Positions 29,845 through 38,270 of a stretch of 64,000 nt of DNA are shown here, in pieces. The DNA lies in NCBI RefSeq assembly GCF_017308075.1, contig NZ_JAFKFX010000036.1, positions 62,001 through 126,000 of the forward strand, written 5' to 3'. The stretch is from Allobosea sp. GTDB lineage: Bacteria > Pseudomonadota > Alphaproteobacteria > Rhizobiales > Beijerinckiaceae. How positions within the stretch are numbered: position 1 is the stretch's first letter; each line of letters starts with the position of its first letter. Under the pieces are notes generated by a model, which made no database searches, was not told the origin of the DNA, and saw only the letters and a list, made by a program, of their open reading frames with translations. Made by a program: the position numbers and the translations under genes.

Positions 29845-30567
29845 ATGTCCGACCATATCGTCCGCTCCTATGATGCCGACCTCGAAGGGCTGCGCCGCAG
29901 CCTGGCCGAGATGGGCGGCATGTCCGAGCGCATGCTCGGCGACTCCACCGTGGCGCTGGTGCGCCGCGACACGGCGCTGGCCCAGAAGGTCATCACCGCC
30001 GACCAGCGGCTCGACAATCTCCAGCGCGATGTCGAGGAGAAGGCGGTGCTGACCATCGCCCGGCGCCAGCCGCTCGCCAACGACCTGCGCGAGCTGATCT
30101 CGGCGATCCGCATCGCCGCTGACATCGAGCGCGTCGGCGACCTCGCCAAGAACATCGCCAAGCGCGCGGTCGCGATCTCCGGCCAGTTCTCGCCGCCGCA
30201 CCGCGCCGTGGTCGGGCTCGAGCATATGAGCCGCCTGGTGCAGGCTCAGCTCAAGGACGTGCTCGATGCCTATGCCGCCAGCAACGAGCAGAAGGCGATG
30301 GAGGTCTGGCGCCGCGACGACGAGATCGACGCGCTCTACACCTCGCTCTTCCGCGAGCTCCTGACCTATATGATGGAAGATCCGCGCAACATCACCTTCT
30401 GCACGCATCTTCTGTTCTGCGCCAAGAACGTCGAGCGCATCGGCGACCACACCACCAACATCGCCGAGACGATCCATTACCTGATCACCGGCCAGTCGGT
30501 GGAGGAGAGCCGGCCCAAGCTCGACACCACCAACATCCTGGTTGACCTGCCCGCGGCCAATGGCTGA
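29845..30567 (+). CDS. phoU: Phosphate signalling protein PhoU
   Basis: 240-residue all-helical protein with two PhoU repeats (about residues 20-108 and 122-210). Each has the metal-binding E/DxxxD motif: ISAIRIAADIERVGDLAKNI in the first and LLFCAKNVERIGDHTTNIAE in the second. In known systems it links PstSCAB activity to PhoR, keeping the kinase off in phosphate excess. This link is notable here because PhoR lacks membrane segments. phoB follows after 29 bp. Confidence 0.96.
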   Translation: MSDHIVRSYDADLEGLRRSLAEMGGMSERMLGDSTVALVRRDTALAQKVITADQRLDNLQRDVEEKAVLTIARRQPLANDLRELISAIRIAADIERVGDLAKNIAKRAVAISGQFSPPHRAVVGLEHMSRLVQAQLKDVLDAYAASNEQKAMEVWRRDDEIDALYTSLFRELLTYMMEDPRNITFCTHLLFCAKNVERIGDHTTNIAETIHYLITGQSVEESRPKLDTTNILVDLPAANG

Positions 30568-30596
30568 GCGGATGGGCGCCTGAGCGGAGGCTCGAC

Positions 30597-31295
30597 ATGC
30601 CTGCACGCATCCTGATCGTCGAGGATGAGGAGCCGCTGACCCTGCTGCTCCGCTATAATCTCGAGGCCGAGGGCTTCGAGGTCGACACCGTCGCGCGCGG
30701 CGACGATGCCGAGCTGCATTTGCGCGACCATACCCCCGACCTCGTCCTGCTCGACTGGATGCTGCCCGGCCTTTCCGGCATCGAGCTCTGCCGGCGCCTG
30801 CGCGCCCGGCGCGACACGGAGCGGGTGCCGATCATCATGCTGACGGCGCGTGGCGAGGAGACCGAGCGGGTGCGCGGCCTCGCCACCGGCGCCGACGATT
30901 ATGTCGTCAAGCCGTTCTCGCTGCCGGAGCTGATCGCCCGCATCCAGGCGCTGCTGCGCCGGGTCAAGCCCGGCCATGTCGTCGGCATGCTGACCGCCGG
31001 CGATCTCGAGCTCGACCGGACGACGCGGCGAGTGCGCCGGGCCGGCGCCGAATTGCATCTCGGTCCGACCGAGTTCCGCCTGCTCGAATTCCTGATGCAG
31101 GCCCCGGGCCGGGTCTATTCGCGGGCCCAGCTGCTCGACGCCGTCTGGGGCCGCGACGTCTATATCGACGAGCGCACCGTCGACGTCCATGTCGGGCGCC
31201 TGCGCAAGGCGATCACCCCCGACGACGCCAAGGACCCGCTGCGCACCGTGCGCGGCGCCGGCTACGCCTTCGACGAGACGTTCGCGCGAAGCTGA
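30597..31295 (+). CDS. phoB: Phosphate regulon response regulator PhoB
   Basis: OmpR-family response regulator, 232 residues. The receiver domain has the acidic pocket ED at 9-10, phospho-acceptor Asp53 in LLDWMLPG and Lys in VVKPFS. The C-terminal winged helix shows LGPTEFRLLEFLMQAPGRVYSR and VDVHVGRLRKAI, the PhoB-type recognition helix. It would bind the CTGTCAT repeats at 25928-25945. Last gene of the cluster; the ynfA-like gene converges on it with a 4-bp gap. Confidence 0.95.
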   Translation: MPARILIVEDEEPLTLLLRYNLEAEGFEVDTVARGDDAELHLRDHTPDLVLLDWMLPGLSGIELCRRLRARRDTERVPIIMLTARGEETERVRGLATGADDYVVKPFSLPELIARIQALLRRVKPGHVVGMLTAGDLELDRTTRRVRRAGAELHLGPTEFRLLEFLMQAPGRVYSRAQLLDAVWGRDVYIDERTVDVHVGRLRKAITPDDAKDPLRTVRGAGYAFDETFARS

Positions 31296-31299
31296 GGCC

Positions 31300-31620
31300 T
31301 CAGCGCGGCGCGGCGACGATCACCGCTGCGCCGGCGAGGCAAAGGGCTGCGCCCGTGAGGTCGAAACGGTCCGGCGGCACCTTCTCGACCAGCCACATCC
31401 AGCCCAGCGACGCGACGATGTAGACCCCGCCATAGGCGGCGAAGGCCCGGCCGGCGGCGGCGCTGTCGATCAGCGTCAAGAGCCAAGCGAAGAGCGCCAG
31501 CGCCAGAAGCCCCGGCAGCAGCCACCAGGCCGATTTGCCGAGCTTGAGCCAGGCCCAGAACGAGAAGCAGCCGGCGATCTCGGCCAGCGCGGCCCCCAGA
31601 TAGATCGCGAAACTGGTCAT
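31300..31620 (-). CDS. YnfA family (UPF0060) membrane protein
   Basis: 106-residue protein with four hydrophobic helices, the size and topology of small multidrug-resistance-like UPF0060/YnfA proteins. Conserved segments are [15 protein letters not shown] near the N-terminus and [17 protein letters not shown] in the middle, then [17 protein letters not shown]. Its ATG overlaps the stop of the NUDIX gene (ATGA at 31617-31620), so both are probably one transcript. The transported compound is not known. Confidence 0.9.
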   Translation of the reverse strand: MTSFAIYLGAALAEIAGCFSFWAWLKLGKSAWWLLPGLLALALFAWLLTLIDSAAAGRAFAAYGGVYIVASLGWMWLVEKVPPDRFDLTGAALCLAGAAVIVAAPR

Positions 31621-32057
31621 GGCGCTGCGGCGAAGCTGGCCGCGAGCCGGGCGAAGACCGGACGGTAGGCTTCCGAGGCGAGCGGCGACAGCTCGCGGGC
31701 CTCGGCGAGGTCGAACCAGCGGATCTCGCTGTGCTCGTCATTGCTGATCCGGGCTTCGCCCACCCAGCCGGTCACCGCGAACAGATGCCACAGAGCCGGG
31801 ATGACGCCGTCGCTCTCGGTCGTCTCGATGGTGGTCAAGCGCGTGAAGCTGGTCGGCTCGATACCGATCTCCTCCTGCAATTCGCGTCTCAGTGCCTGCT
31901 CGATCGTCTCGTCGGGCTCGACATGCCCGCCGATCGTGTCCCAGCAGGACGGCCTGTTGCGGCGATGCGGGGCTCTCAGTCCGAGCAGGATGTCTCCGCC
32001 CCGGATCGCCAGGGCGCAGGCATATTCGACAGGCGCGGGACGTTCTGCGGTGCGCAT
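31617..32057 (-). CDS. NUDIX hydrolase
   Basis: 146-residue hydrolase of nucleoside-diphosphate-linked compounds. The Nudix box is complete: [20 protein letters not shown] followed by IGI, matching GX5EX7REUXEEXGU. The ATG at 32057 begins [20 protein letters not shown]; the open frame upstream crosses the gcrA terminator and is not used. The substrate is unknown. It is coupled to the ynfA-like gene downstream. Confidence 0.92.
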   Translation of the reverse strand: MRTAERPAPVEYACALAIRGGDILLGLRAPHRRNRPSCWDTIGGHVEPDETIEQALRRELQEEIGIEPTSFTRLTTIETTESDGVIPALWHLFAVTGWVGEARISNDEHSEIRWFDLAEARELSPLASEAYRPVFARLAASFAAAP

Positions 32058-32076
32058 CGGCGTCTCTCCACCAATG

Positions 32077-32101
32077 GAAAAGCCGGCCCGAGGGCCGGCT
32101 T
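32077..32101 (-). terminator. Rho-independent terminator of gcrA
   Basis: On the minus strand AAGCCGGCC - CTCG - GGCCGGCTT is followed by TT, giving a 9-bp stem and a TTTT tract. It lies 27 nt beyond the gcrA stop and 20 nt before the NUDIX start, so it should separate the two transcripts. Confidence 0.85.
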
Positions 32102-32127
32102 CAATTCTTCTACACAGGGGTGCCGGG

Positions 32128-32682
32128 TCAGGCGCGCACCTTGCTGCGGTCGCGGCGCCGGTCGGCCGCCGGCTGGTAGGCGATGCGGGCATGATAGCCG
32201 CAATAGGGCATGCCGGTCAGCGAGCGGCCGCCGCAGAAGCGGAATTCCGGCGAGGTCGGGTCGCCCATCGGCCAGCGGCACATATATTCGCGCAGGTCCA
32301 TGATGGTGACGCGCTCGGAGAACGGGATCACCACCTCCTCGGCCGGGGCCGCCGGGACGTGCTCCGCTTCCGGTTCCGCCTCGATCTCCGGGACGAATTG
32401 CGGGGCGAGCGCCGTGTTGCCGCGGGTCATGCCGCCGCTCGCGGCGGCAGGGCTCGCCATTGGATGGGCCGGCGGGCGCGTCGTCGGCTTGCGCGGGCGC
32501 GGCGCGGCCGAGCCGGGATTCTTGGCGCGGCCCGAAAGGCCGAGGCGGTGGACCTTGCCGATGACAGCATTGCGGGTGACGCTGCCGAGTTCGCCGGCGA
32601 TCTGGCTGGCGCTCAGTCCGTCATTCCAGAGCTTCTTGAGCAGTTCGACGCGTTCGTCGGTCCAGGCTCCAGCTTCGCTCAT
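32128..32682 (-). CDS. gcrA: Cell-cycle regulator GcrA
   Basis: Alphaproteobacterial transcription factor that works with sigma70 at promoters carrying CcrM-methylated GANTC sites to drive cell-cycle genes. The 184-residue protein has the N-terminal DNA-binding domain WTDERVELLKKLW then GLSASQIAGELG and VTRNAVIGKVHRLGL, a Pro/Ala-rich linker (about residues 55-115), and the C-terminal sigma-interacting domain with CRWPMGDP, FRFCGG and PYCGYHARIAY. ATG 32682 starts MSEAGAWTDERV; a GTG three codons upstream is possible. Five GANTC sites lie in the DNA just upstream. Confidence 0.96.
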   Translation of the reverse strand: MSEAGAWTDERVELLKKLWNDGLSASQIAGELGSVTRNAVIGKVHRLGLSGRAKNPGSAAPRPRKPTTRPPAHPMASPAAASGGMTRGNTALAPQFVPEIEAEPEAEHVPAAPAEEVVIPFSERVTIMDLREYMCRWPMGDPTSPEFRFCGGRSLTGMPYCGYHARIAYQPAADRRRDRSKVRA

Positions 32683-32746
32683 CGATTTCACCTGTCTTCG
32701 TCATGCCTCGCCATAGCCCGGCGACGCATAGGAAAAGATCATGGCG

Positions 32747-32940
32747 GAATCCGATATCGGCAGCGCCCGTCGAAGAACGGAAACCGCTACGCTCGGAACT
32801 GACGATACTGGAGACGCCGCACGAGATGTCGTATCTGACGAGGCCGACCATACAAGATGGCTTGACTCGGCCACAAGAGTCGCCGAATCGGAAATCGTCT
32901 TTTCCCCAGACAAAGCTTCGATCCGGCAGTCAGGTGAGTC
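32747..32940. promoter_or_regulatory. Cluster of five GANTC (CcrM) sites upstream of gcrA
   Basis: GAATC at 32747, GACTC at 32864, GAGTC at 32877, GAATC at 32885 and GAGTC at 32936, all within 194 bp directly upstream of gcrA. GANTC is the CcrM methylation site in alphaproteobacteria and the context that GcrA reads. The density is well above the chance expectation for GC-rich DNA. Confidence 0.7.
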
Positions 32941-32971
32941 TATTTGGCAACGCTGCGGCGCCCGGCCGGAA

Positions 32972-33000
32972 TTGACAGTGCCGGACCGCTTTTGCATAGT
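32972..33000 (+). promoter_or_regulatory. Sigma70 promoter upstream of argD
   Basis: TTGACA (32972-32977), 17-bp spacer, CATAGT (32995-33000): a near-consensus vegetative promoter reading towards argD. The implied start near 33007 would give a leader of about 215 nt before the argD ATG. Confidence 0.75.
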
Positions 33001-33012
33001 CTTCTCAATGCG

Positions 33013-33029
33013 GCCGCCCTTGGGGCGGC
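33013..33029 (+). promoter_or_regulatory. Hairpin at the start of the argD leader
   Basis: GCCGCCC - TTG - GGGCGGC followed by GCTTATGTTTT, starting about 6 nt after the inferred transcription start. It resembles an early terminator/attenuator or a 5'-end stabiliser; the T run is imperfect. Confidence 0.45.
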
Positions 33030-33222
33030 GCTTATGTTTTGAGCGATCCGGACTTTCGAGCGATGCGGCTGACGGCGCGACGAGAAAACGGGAAAGGCCT
33101 GCGACGATAACGTCGCCGCGGGGTCGCATCGTGCTGGCAGATCGCCGCCGCGCCCCGAACCACCGCTTCACACCCCGGCGCCCAGCGCTTTCCGTTACGT
33201 TCCGTCGCGAGGACCTCGCTCC

Positions 33223-34443
33223 ATGAGCTCCGCTTCCGTTTCCGCCAATGCCTCCGTTCTGCTGCCGACCTATGCGCGCGCACCCGTCGCCTTCGAGCGC
33301 GGCGAAGGTGCCTGGGCGATCACCGCCGATGGCCAGCGCTATCTCGATTTCGGCGCCGGCATCGCCGTCAACGCGCTCGGCCACGCCCATCCGCATCTGG
33401 TCAAGGCGCTGACCGAGCAGGCCCAGCGCATCTGGCACACCTCCAATCTCTACGCGATGCCGGACGGCGAGAAGCTCGCCCGCCGGCTCTGCGAGGCGAC
33501 CTTCGCCGAGCGCGTCTTCTTCACCAATTCGGGCGCCGAGGCGAACGAATGCGCGATCAAGATGGCGCGCAAATACCATGCGGCGCAGGGCCATCCCGAG
33601 CGCTACCGCATCGTCACCTTCGAGGGCGCTTTCCACGGCCGCACGCTGGCGACCATCGCCGCCGGCGGCCAGCAGAAATACATCGACGGCTTCGGCCCCA
33701 AGGTCGACGGCTTCGACCAAGTGCCCTTCGACGACGAGGCGGCGCTGCGCGCGGCGATCACGCCGGAGACCGCGGCGCTGATGATCGAGCCGATCCAGGG
33801 CGAGGGCGGCCTGCGCTCGGTGCCGATGCGCTTCCTCAAGCTGCTGCGCCAGCTCTGCGACGAGCACGGCCTGCTCCTGATCTTCGACGAGATCCAGACC
33901 GGCGTCGGCCGCACCGGCAAGTTCTTCGCCTATGAGCACAACGGCGTCGCGCCCGACATCATGTCGATCGCCAAGGGCATCGGTGGCGGCTTTCCGATGG
34001 GCGCCTGCCTCGCCACCGAGGCGGCGGCGGCCGGCATGGTGCTCGGTACGCATGGCACCACCTTCGGCGGAAATCCGCTGGCCATGGCGGTCGGCAACGC
34101 CGTGCTCGACGTCATTCTCGAGCCCGGCTTCATCGAACACGTCGCCCAGACCAGCCTCCGGCTGAAGCAGTCGCTCGCCGAACTCAAGGACAAGCATCCC
34201 GACGTGATCGAGGAGATCCGCGGCCAGGGCCTGATGCTCGGCCTCAAGCTGCGCACCCCGAACACCGATTTCGTCGCCGAGGCGCGCGCTGCCGGCCTGC
34301 TCGTCGTCGCTGCCGGCGACAATGTCGTGCGCCTGCTGCCGCCGCTGATCATCGGCGATGCCGAGGTCGGCGAGGCGCTCGCGCGGCTCGACAAGGCCGC
34401 CGGCGCCGTCGAGGCGACGCTGGCCCGGCCGGCGGCGGAATGA
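33223..34443 (+). CDS. argD: Acetylornithine aminotransferase
   Basis: PLP enzyme converting N-acetylglutamate semialdehyde to N-acetylornithine in arginine synthesis (often also succinyl-diaminopimelate aminotransferase). 406 residues. Subgroup II aminotransferase features: [75 protein letters not shown], and the PLP lysine Lys251 in [15 protein letters not shown]. argF overlaps its stop (ATGA), forming argD-argF-hslO. Confidence 0.96.
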   Translation: MSSASVSANASVLLPTYARAPVAFERGEGAWAITADGQRYLDFGAGIAVNALGHAHPHLVKALTEQAQRIWHTSNLYAMPDGEKLARRLCEATFAERVFFTNSGAEANECAIKMARKYHAAQGHPERYRIVTFEGAFHGRTLATIAAGGQQKYIDGFGPKVDGFDQVPFDDEAALRAAITPETAALMIEPIQGEGGLRSVPMRFLKLLRQLCDEHGLLLIFDEIQTGVGRTGKFFAYEHNGVAPDIMSIAKGIGGGFPMGACLATEAAAAGMVLGTHGTTFGGNPLAMAVGNAVLDVILEPGFIEHVAQTSLRLKQSLAELKDKHPDVIEEIRGQGLMLGLKLRTPNTDFVAEARAAGLLVVAAGDNVVRLLPPLIIGDAEVGEALARLDKAAGAVEATLARPAAE

Positions 34444-35375
34444 GCATGGGGACTCCAGTGCGTCACTTCCTCGACCTGTCCGATTTCTCAAGCGAGCAGC
34501 TGCAGGCGATCCTGCGCGCCGGCAACGAGATCAAGGCGCGGCGCCGCACGCCGGCCGCTGCGGGCGATCGCCTGCTCGAGGGCAAGGTCATCGCCATGAT
34601 CTTCGAGCAGCCCTCGCTGCGCACCCGCGTCTCCTTCGATGTCGGCATCCGCGAGCTCGGCGGCTCGCCGATGATGGTGACCGGCCAGGAGATCGAGCTC
34701 GGCGAGCGCGAGACCATCGCCGACACGGCGCGGGTGCTCTCGCGCTATGTCGACGCGATCATGATCCGCATGCTCGACCATGATTCCGTGGTTGAGATGG
34801 CGAAATACGCGACCGTCCCGGTGATCAACGGCCTGACCAAGCGCCAGCATCCCTGCCAGGTCATGGCCGACGTCATGACCTTCGAGGAGCGCAAGGGGTC
34901 GATCAAGGGCAAGCGCATCGCCTGGACCGGCGACACCAACAATGTCCTGACCTCCTGGGTGCACGCCGCCGGCCGGCTCGATTTCGAGCTCGCCATCGCG
35001 ACGCCCGAGGAGCTGGCGCCGCCGCCGGCGCTGATCGACTGGGCCCGCAAGCAGGGCGCCAAGCTCTCCCTGACCAACCGGCCCGAGGCCGCCGTCGAGG
35101 GCGCCGATTGCGTCATCACCGATTGCTGGGTCTCGATGGGCGACGAGGAAGGCACGCGCCACAACCTGTTGCGCCCCTATCAGGTCGACGAGCGTCTGCT
35201 CGGCCGCGCCGGGAAGGATGCGATCTTCATGCATTGCCTGCCGGCATCGCGCGGCGAGGAAGTCACAGACGCGGTGATGGACGGTCCGCAATCGGCAGTG
35301 TTCGACGAGGCCGAGAATCGGCTGCATGCCCAGAAGGGCATTCTGGCCTGGTGCTTCGGCGCGGTGGCGACGTGA
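34440..35375 (+). CDS. argF: Ornithine carbamoyltransferase
   Basis: Makes citrulline from ornithine and carbamoyl phosphate. 311 residues. The carbamoyl-phosphate loop [13 protein letters not shown] (the S-x-R-T-R motif), the QHPCQVMAD segment, WVSMGDEEG and the catalytic [10 protein letters not shown] are all present. The start overlaps the argD stop by four bases (34440-34443) and its TGA overlaps the hslO ATG by one base, so the three genes form a tightly coupled operon. Confidence 0.97.
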   Translation: MSMGTPVRHFLDLSDFSSEQLQAILRAGNEIKARRRTPAAAGDRLLEGKVIAMIFEQPSLRTRVSFDVGIRELGGSPMMVTGQEIELGERETIADTARVLSRYVDAIMIRMLDHDSVVEMAKYATVPVINGLTKRQHPCQVMADVMTFEERKGSIKGKRIAWTGDTNNVLTSWVHAAGRLDFELAIATPEELAPPPALIDWARKQGAKLSLTNRPEAAVEGADCVITDCWVSMGDEEGTRHNLLRPYQVDERLLGRAGKDAIFMHCLPASRGEEVTDAVMDGPQSAVFDEAENRLHAQKGILAWCFGAVAT

Positions 35376-36379
35376 TGGCCGACAACGCTGCCGTCGGTGC
35401 TGCGGCGCCGGACGACCGGGTTCTGCCTTATGCGGTGCCGGCGCTCGACATCCGTGGCCGCGTCGTCAGGCTCGGTCTCTCGCTCGACCAGATCCTCGAC
35501 CGCCATCGCTATCCCGAGCCCGTCGCGCGGGTGCTCGGCGAGGCTGCGGCGCTGACCGTGATGCTCGGCACGACCCTGAAATCGGAGAGTCGTTTCCAGC
35601 TCCAGACCAAGAGCGACGGGCCGATCTCGATGCTGGTCGTCGATTTCAACGCGCCGGACAGCTATCGCGCCATGGCGCATTACGATGCCGACCGGCTGGC
35701 GCAGGCGATCGATGCCGGAGCCGTTTCGACCGGCGAACTGCTCGGCCGCGGCCATCTCGCCATGACCGTCGACCAGGGCTCGGAAGCGACGCGCTATCAG
35801 GGCGTCGTCGCGCTCGACGGCCAGAGCCTGGAAGAGGCGGGCCACCAGTATTTCCGCCAGTCCGAGCAGATTCCGACCCGGATCCGGCTCGGCGTCGGCT
35901 CGGTCCTGACCGGTGGCGGACTCGCCTGGCGTGCCGGCGGGCTGATCGTGCAGTTCATGCCGAACTCGCCGGATCGGATGCGCGCCGCCGAGCTCTCGCC
36001 CGGCGATGCGCCGGAGGGGCACGAGATCCTGGCGGGCGGCGATCATGACGGCATCGCCGACGATGCCTGGGCCGAGACGCGTTCGCTGGTCGGCACGATC
36101 GAGGACCATGAGCTGCTCGACCCGACGCTGGAGAGCGAGCGGCTGCTCTATCGGCTGTTCCACGAGCGCGGCGCCCATGTCTTCGAGCCGATTCCGGTGC
36201 GTGATGCCTGCCGCTGCTCGCGCGAGCGCGTGCTCGGCATGCTCAGAGGCTTCCCGCTCGAGGACCGCAAGGCAATGATCGCCGATGACGGCTCGCTGGT
36301 CGTCACCTGCGAGTTCTGCTCGCGACGCTACGGCTTCGACCCTGTCGAGGTCGAGGCGGAGATCGCGGCGGGGCAATAG
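35375..36379 (+). CDS. hslO: Redox-regulated chaperone Hsp33
   Basis: Holdase chaperone activated by oxidative unfolding. 334 residues. The C-terminal zinc centre is intact: CRC at about residues 280-282 (DACRCSRERVLGML) and CEFC at about 312-315 (VTCEFCSRRYGFD). The Hsp33 core is also recognisable (VDFNAPDSYRAMAHYD, LLGRGHLAMTVDQG). ATG 35375 overlaps the argF stop; a GTG one codon upstream is equally possible. Placing hslO after argF is a common alphaproteobacterial arrangement. Confidence 0.95.
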   Translation: MADNAAVGAAAPDDRVLPYAVPALDIRGRVVRLGLSLDQILDRHRYPEPVARVLGEAAALTVMLGTTLKSESRFQLQTKSDGPISMLVVDFNAPDSYRAMAHYDADRLAQAIDAGAVSTGELLGRGHLAMTVDQGSEATRYQGVVALDGQSLEEAGHQYFRQSEQIPTRIRLGVGSVLTGGGLAWRAGGLIVQFMPNSPDRMRAAELSPGDAPEGHEILAGGDHDGIADDAWAETRSLVGTIEDHELLDPTLESERLLYRLFHERGAHVFEPIPVRDACRCSRERVLGMLRGFPLEDRKAMIADDGSLVVTCEFCSRRYGFDPVEVEAEIAAGQ

Positions 36380-36454
36380 AAAGCGTCATGCTCGCCCTCG
36401 TGGCGAGCAGCCACGCCTTGAACGCCATATTCGATCAGTGAAGCAAAGACGGGG

Positions 36455-36477
36455 ATGGTCGGGACAAGCCCGACCAT
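36455..36477. repeat. REP-like palindrome between hslO and argE
   Basis: Perfect 9-bp inverted repeat ATGGTCGGG - ACAAG - CCCGACCAT followed by GACG, between two convergent genes. Same arm length, loop length and GACG tail as the palindrome at 7334-7356. It may also act as a bidirectional terminator. Confidence 0.6.
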
Positions 36478-36488
36478 GACGGCATCGC

Positions 36489-37667
36489 TTACGCCCGGCA
36501 CTGCTGCATCAGGCGCCGCATGAAGGCCTCGCCGGCCGAGAACTGCTCCAGCGTGATGTACTCGTCCGGCTGATGCGCCTGGTCGATCGAGCCGGGCCCG
36601 CAGACCACGGTCGGCAGGCCGGCGCGCTGGAAATGCCCGGCCTCGGTGGCATAGGCGACGGCGATGGTGCTGTTGCGGCCGGCGAGCCGCATCGCCAGCG
36701 TCTCGGCCTCCGAGCCGGGATCGGGCGCGAGGCCGGGGACGTCCGAGCTCATCACCGTCTCGATCGCAGCGCTCGGCGCGGTCTTCCGCATCCGGGCGAG
36801 CACCTCCTGCGACAGGGCGGCGAAGCGCGCCGGCACCGCCTCCGGATCGGAGCCGGGCAGGGTGCGGACCTCCCAGGAGAGATCGCAGCGATCGGCCAGG
36901 ATGTTGCGGGCGATGCCGCCCTGGAACTTGCCGACATGGATCGTGTCATAGGGCGGATCGAACCGGCCGCTCTCGTCGATCTGCGTCTCGCGCTCATCGG
37001 CGAGGCGCACCAGTTCGGCCGCCAGCCGCGTGCCGGCATGGACCGCGCTGGCGCCGAGATGCGGCTTGGAGGAATGCGCGGCGAAGCCGGTGATCCCGGT
37101 GAAGAAGGTGCGGATGCCCTTATGCGCATCGGCGATGTCGAGCGAGGTCGGCTCGCCGACGAGGACGGCGCGCGGCCGCGGCAGGCTCTTGCCCATCTCG
37201 GCGATGCCGTCGACGACGCCGAGGCAGGTGACCTCCTCGTCATAGGAGAAGAACAGGTGGATCGGCGTCTTGAGCCCGGCCGCCAGGAAGTCCGGTACCA
37301 GTGCCAGCGCCAACGCGACAAAACCCTTCATGTCGACAGCGCCGCGGCCATAGGCCCGGCCGTTCTCGACATGCAGGGTGAAGGGATCGCGCGACCAGGC
37401 CTGGCCCTCGACCGGAACCACGTCGGTATGGCCCGAGAGCAGCACGCCGCCGCGATCCTGTGGGCCGATCGTCGCGAACAGCGCGGCCTTGTCGCCGGTG
37501 GCATTGGGGAAGCGAGTCGACGCGACACCCCAGCCGGACAGATAATCCTCGACGAAGTCGATCAGCGGCAGGTTGGATTTGTGGCTGACCGTGTCGAAGG
37601 CGACGAGCCGGGCGAGCATGTCGAGCGGCTGGTAGCGCTGCCTGGTCGGACGTGCGGAGGCGTTCAA
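36489..37667 (-). CDS. argE: Acetylornithine deacetylase
   Basis: Zinc-dependent M20-family hydrolase releasing ornithine from N-acetylornithine. 392 residues. Metal-ligand segments LLSGHTDVVPV, GRGAVDMKGFVAL, SYDEEVTCLGV and LVGEPTS are present, and the dimerisation domain lies between about residues 185 and 290 (GFAAHSSKPHLGASAVHAG). The terminal QAHQPDEYI carries the last ligand region. It follows apaG with an ATGA overlap and is convergent with the argD-argF-hslO operon. Confidence 0.93.
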   Translation of the reverse strand: MNASARPTRQRYQPLDMLARLVAFDTVSHKSNLPLIDFVEDYLSGWGVASTRFPNATGDKAALFATIGPQDRGGVLLSGHTDVVPVEGQAWSRDPFTLHVENGRAYGRGAVDMKGFVALALALVPDFLAAGLKTPIHLFFSYDEEVTCLGVVDGIAEMGKSLPRPRAVLVGEPTSLDIADAHKGIRTFFTGITGFAAHSSKPHLGASAVHAGTRLAAELVRLADERETQIDESGRFDPPYDTIHVGKFQGGIARNILADRCDLSWEVRTLPGSDPEAVPARFAALSQEVLARMRKTAPSAAIETVMSSDVPGLAPDPGSEAETLAMRLAGRNSTIAVAYATEAGHFQRAGLPTVVCGPGSIDQAHQPDEYITLEQFSAGEAFMRRLMQQCRA

Positions 37668-38056
37668 TGCAGGACCTTCTTCACATAAGGTGAATCGAGC
37701 GGAAACAGCGGCACTGCGACCTCTAGGGTCGTGCCGTCATCGCCGAGCATGGCATAGGAGCCGCTCATGCTGCCGTCGGGCGTCATCAGCGGGCAGCCGG
37801 AGGTGTAGCTGAAGCTCTCGCCGGGCTGCAGGACCGGCTGCTTGCCGACGACGCCCTCGCCACGGACTTCATGGACCTCGCCGCGGCCATCGGTGATCAC
37901 CCAGTGCCGCGTCATCAATTGCATGGCATGGTCGGAGAGGTTCACGATCTCGATCGTATAGGCCCAGAAATAGCGGCCCTGCGCCGGCGTCGACTCCGCC
38001 TCCATGAATCTCGGCGAGACGGTGACCCGCACGCCATGGGTTTCGGCCTGGTACAT
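37664..38056 (-). CDS. apaG: ApaG/CorD family protein
   Basis: 130-residue protein of the ApaG family, a fibronectin-III-like beta sandwich also seen in eukaryotic F-box proteins; linked in enterobacteria to cobalt tolerance and Ap4A metabolism, but the molecular role is not defined. The core is clear: RYFWAYTIEIVNLSDHAMQL, RHWVITDGRGEVHEVRGEGV, and the pyrophosphate-like GxGxxG region VVGKQPVLQPGESFSYTSG. Coupled to argE by an ATGA overlap. Confidence 0.95.
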   Translation of the reverse strand: MYQAETHGVRVTVSPRFMEAESTPAQGRYFWAYTIEIVNLSDHAMQLMTRHWVITDGRGEVHEVRGEGVVGKQPVLQPGESFSYTSGCPLMTPDGSMSGSYAMLGDDGTTLEVAVPLFPLDSPYVKKVLH

Positions 38057-38270
38057 GATCTGAGGCTCCGTGCCCGCAGGCGCGGTCTTCTCCCGCCGGA
38101 TGTCGTTCAGCCGTTATGCCCCGGAGCCGGCTCCCGGCTCAAGCGCGAAGCGTGGGCACGGCGCTGCGCCGGCGCGTTTCCGGCGTGGACAACTGGCGCG
38201 AAAACGGTCTCGCACGCGCGAAGGCCGTGGGCTTGCTGTATGATCGCCGCCTGTTTAGAGGTTCGGTCCA

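Larger units (their letters stand above)
32683..33222. other. 540-bp intergenic region between gcrA and argD
   Basis: A region with no convincing gene and lower GC in its first half. It holds five GANTC sites (32747-32940) on the gcrA side, and a near-consensus sigma70 promoter (32972-33000) with a downstream hairpin on the argD side. A 161-codon frame from 32741 shows no family features and reads as spurious. Confidence 0.6.

Noticed and set aside
32741-33226. 161-codon frame in the gcrA-argD gap
   Set aside because: No ribosome-binding site, no family features, and it runs through the argD promoter and hairpin into the argD start. GANTC sites and promoter elements explain the region better.
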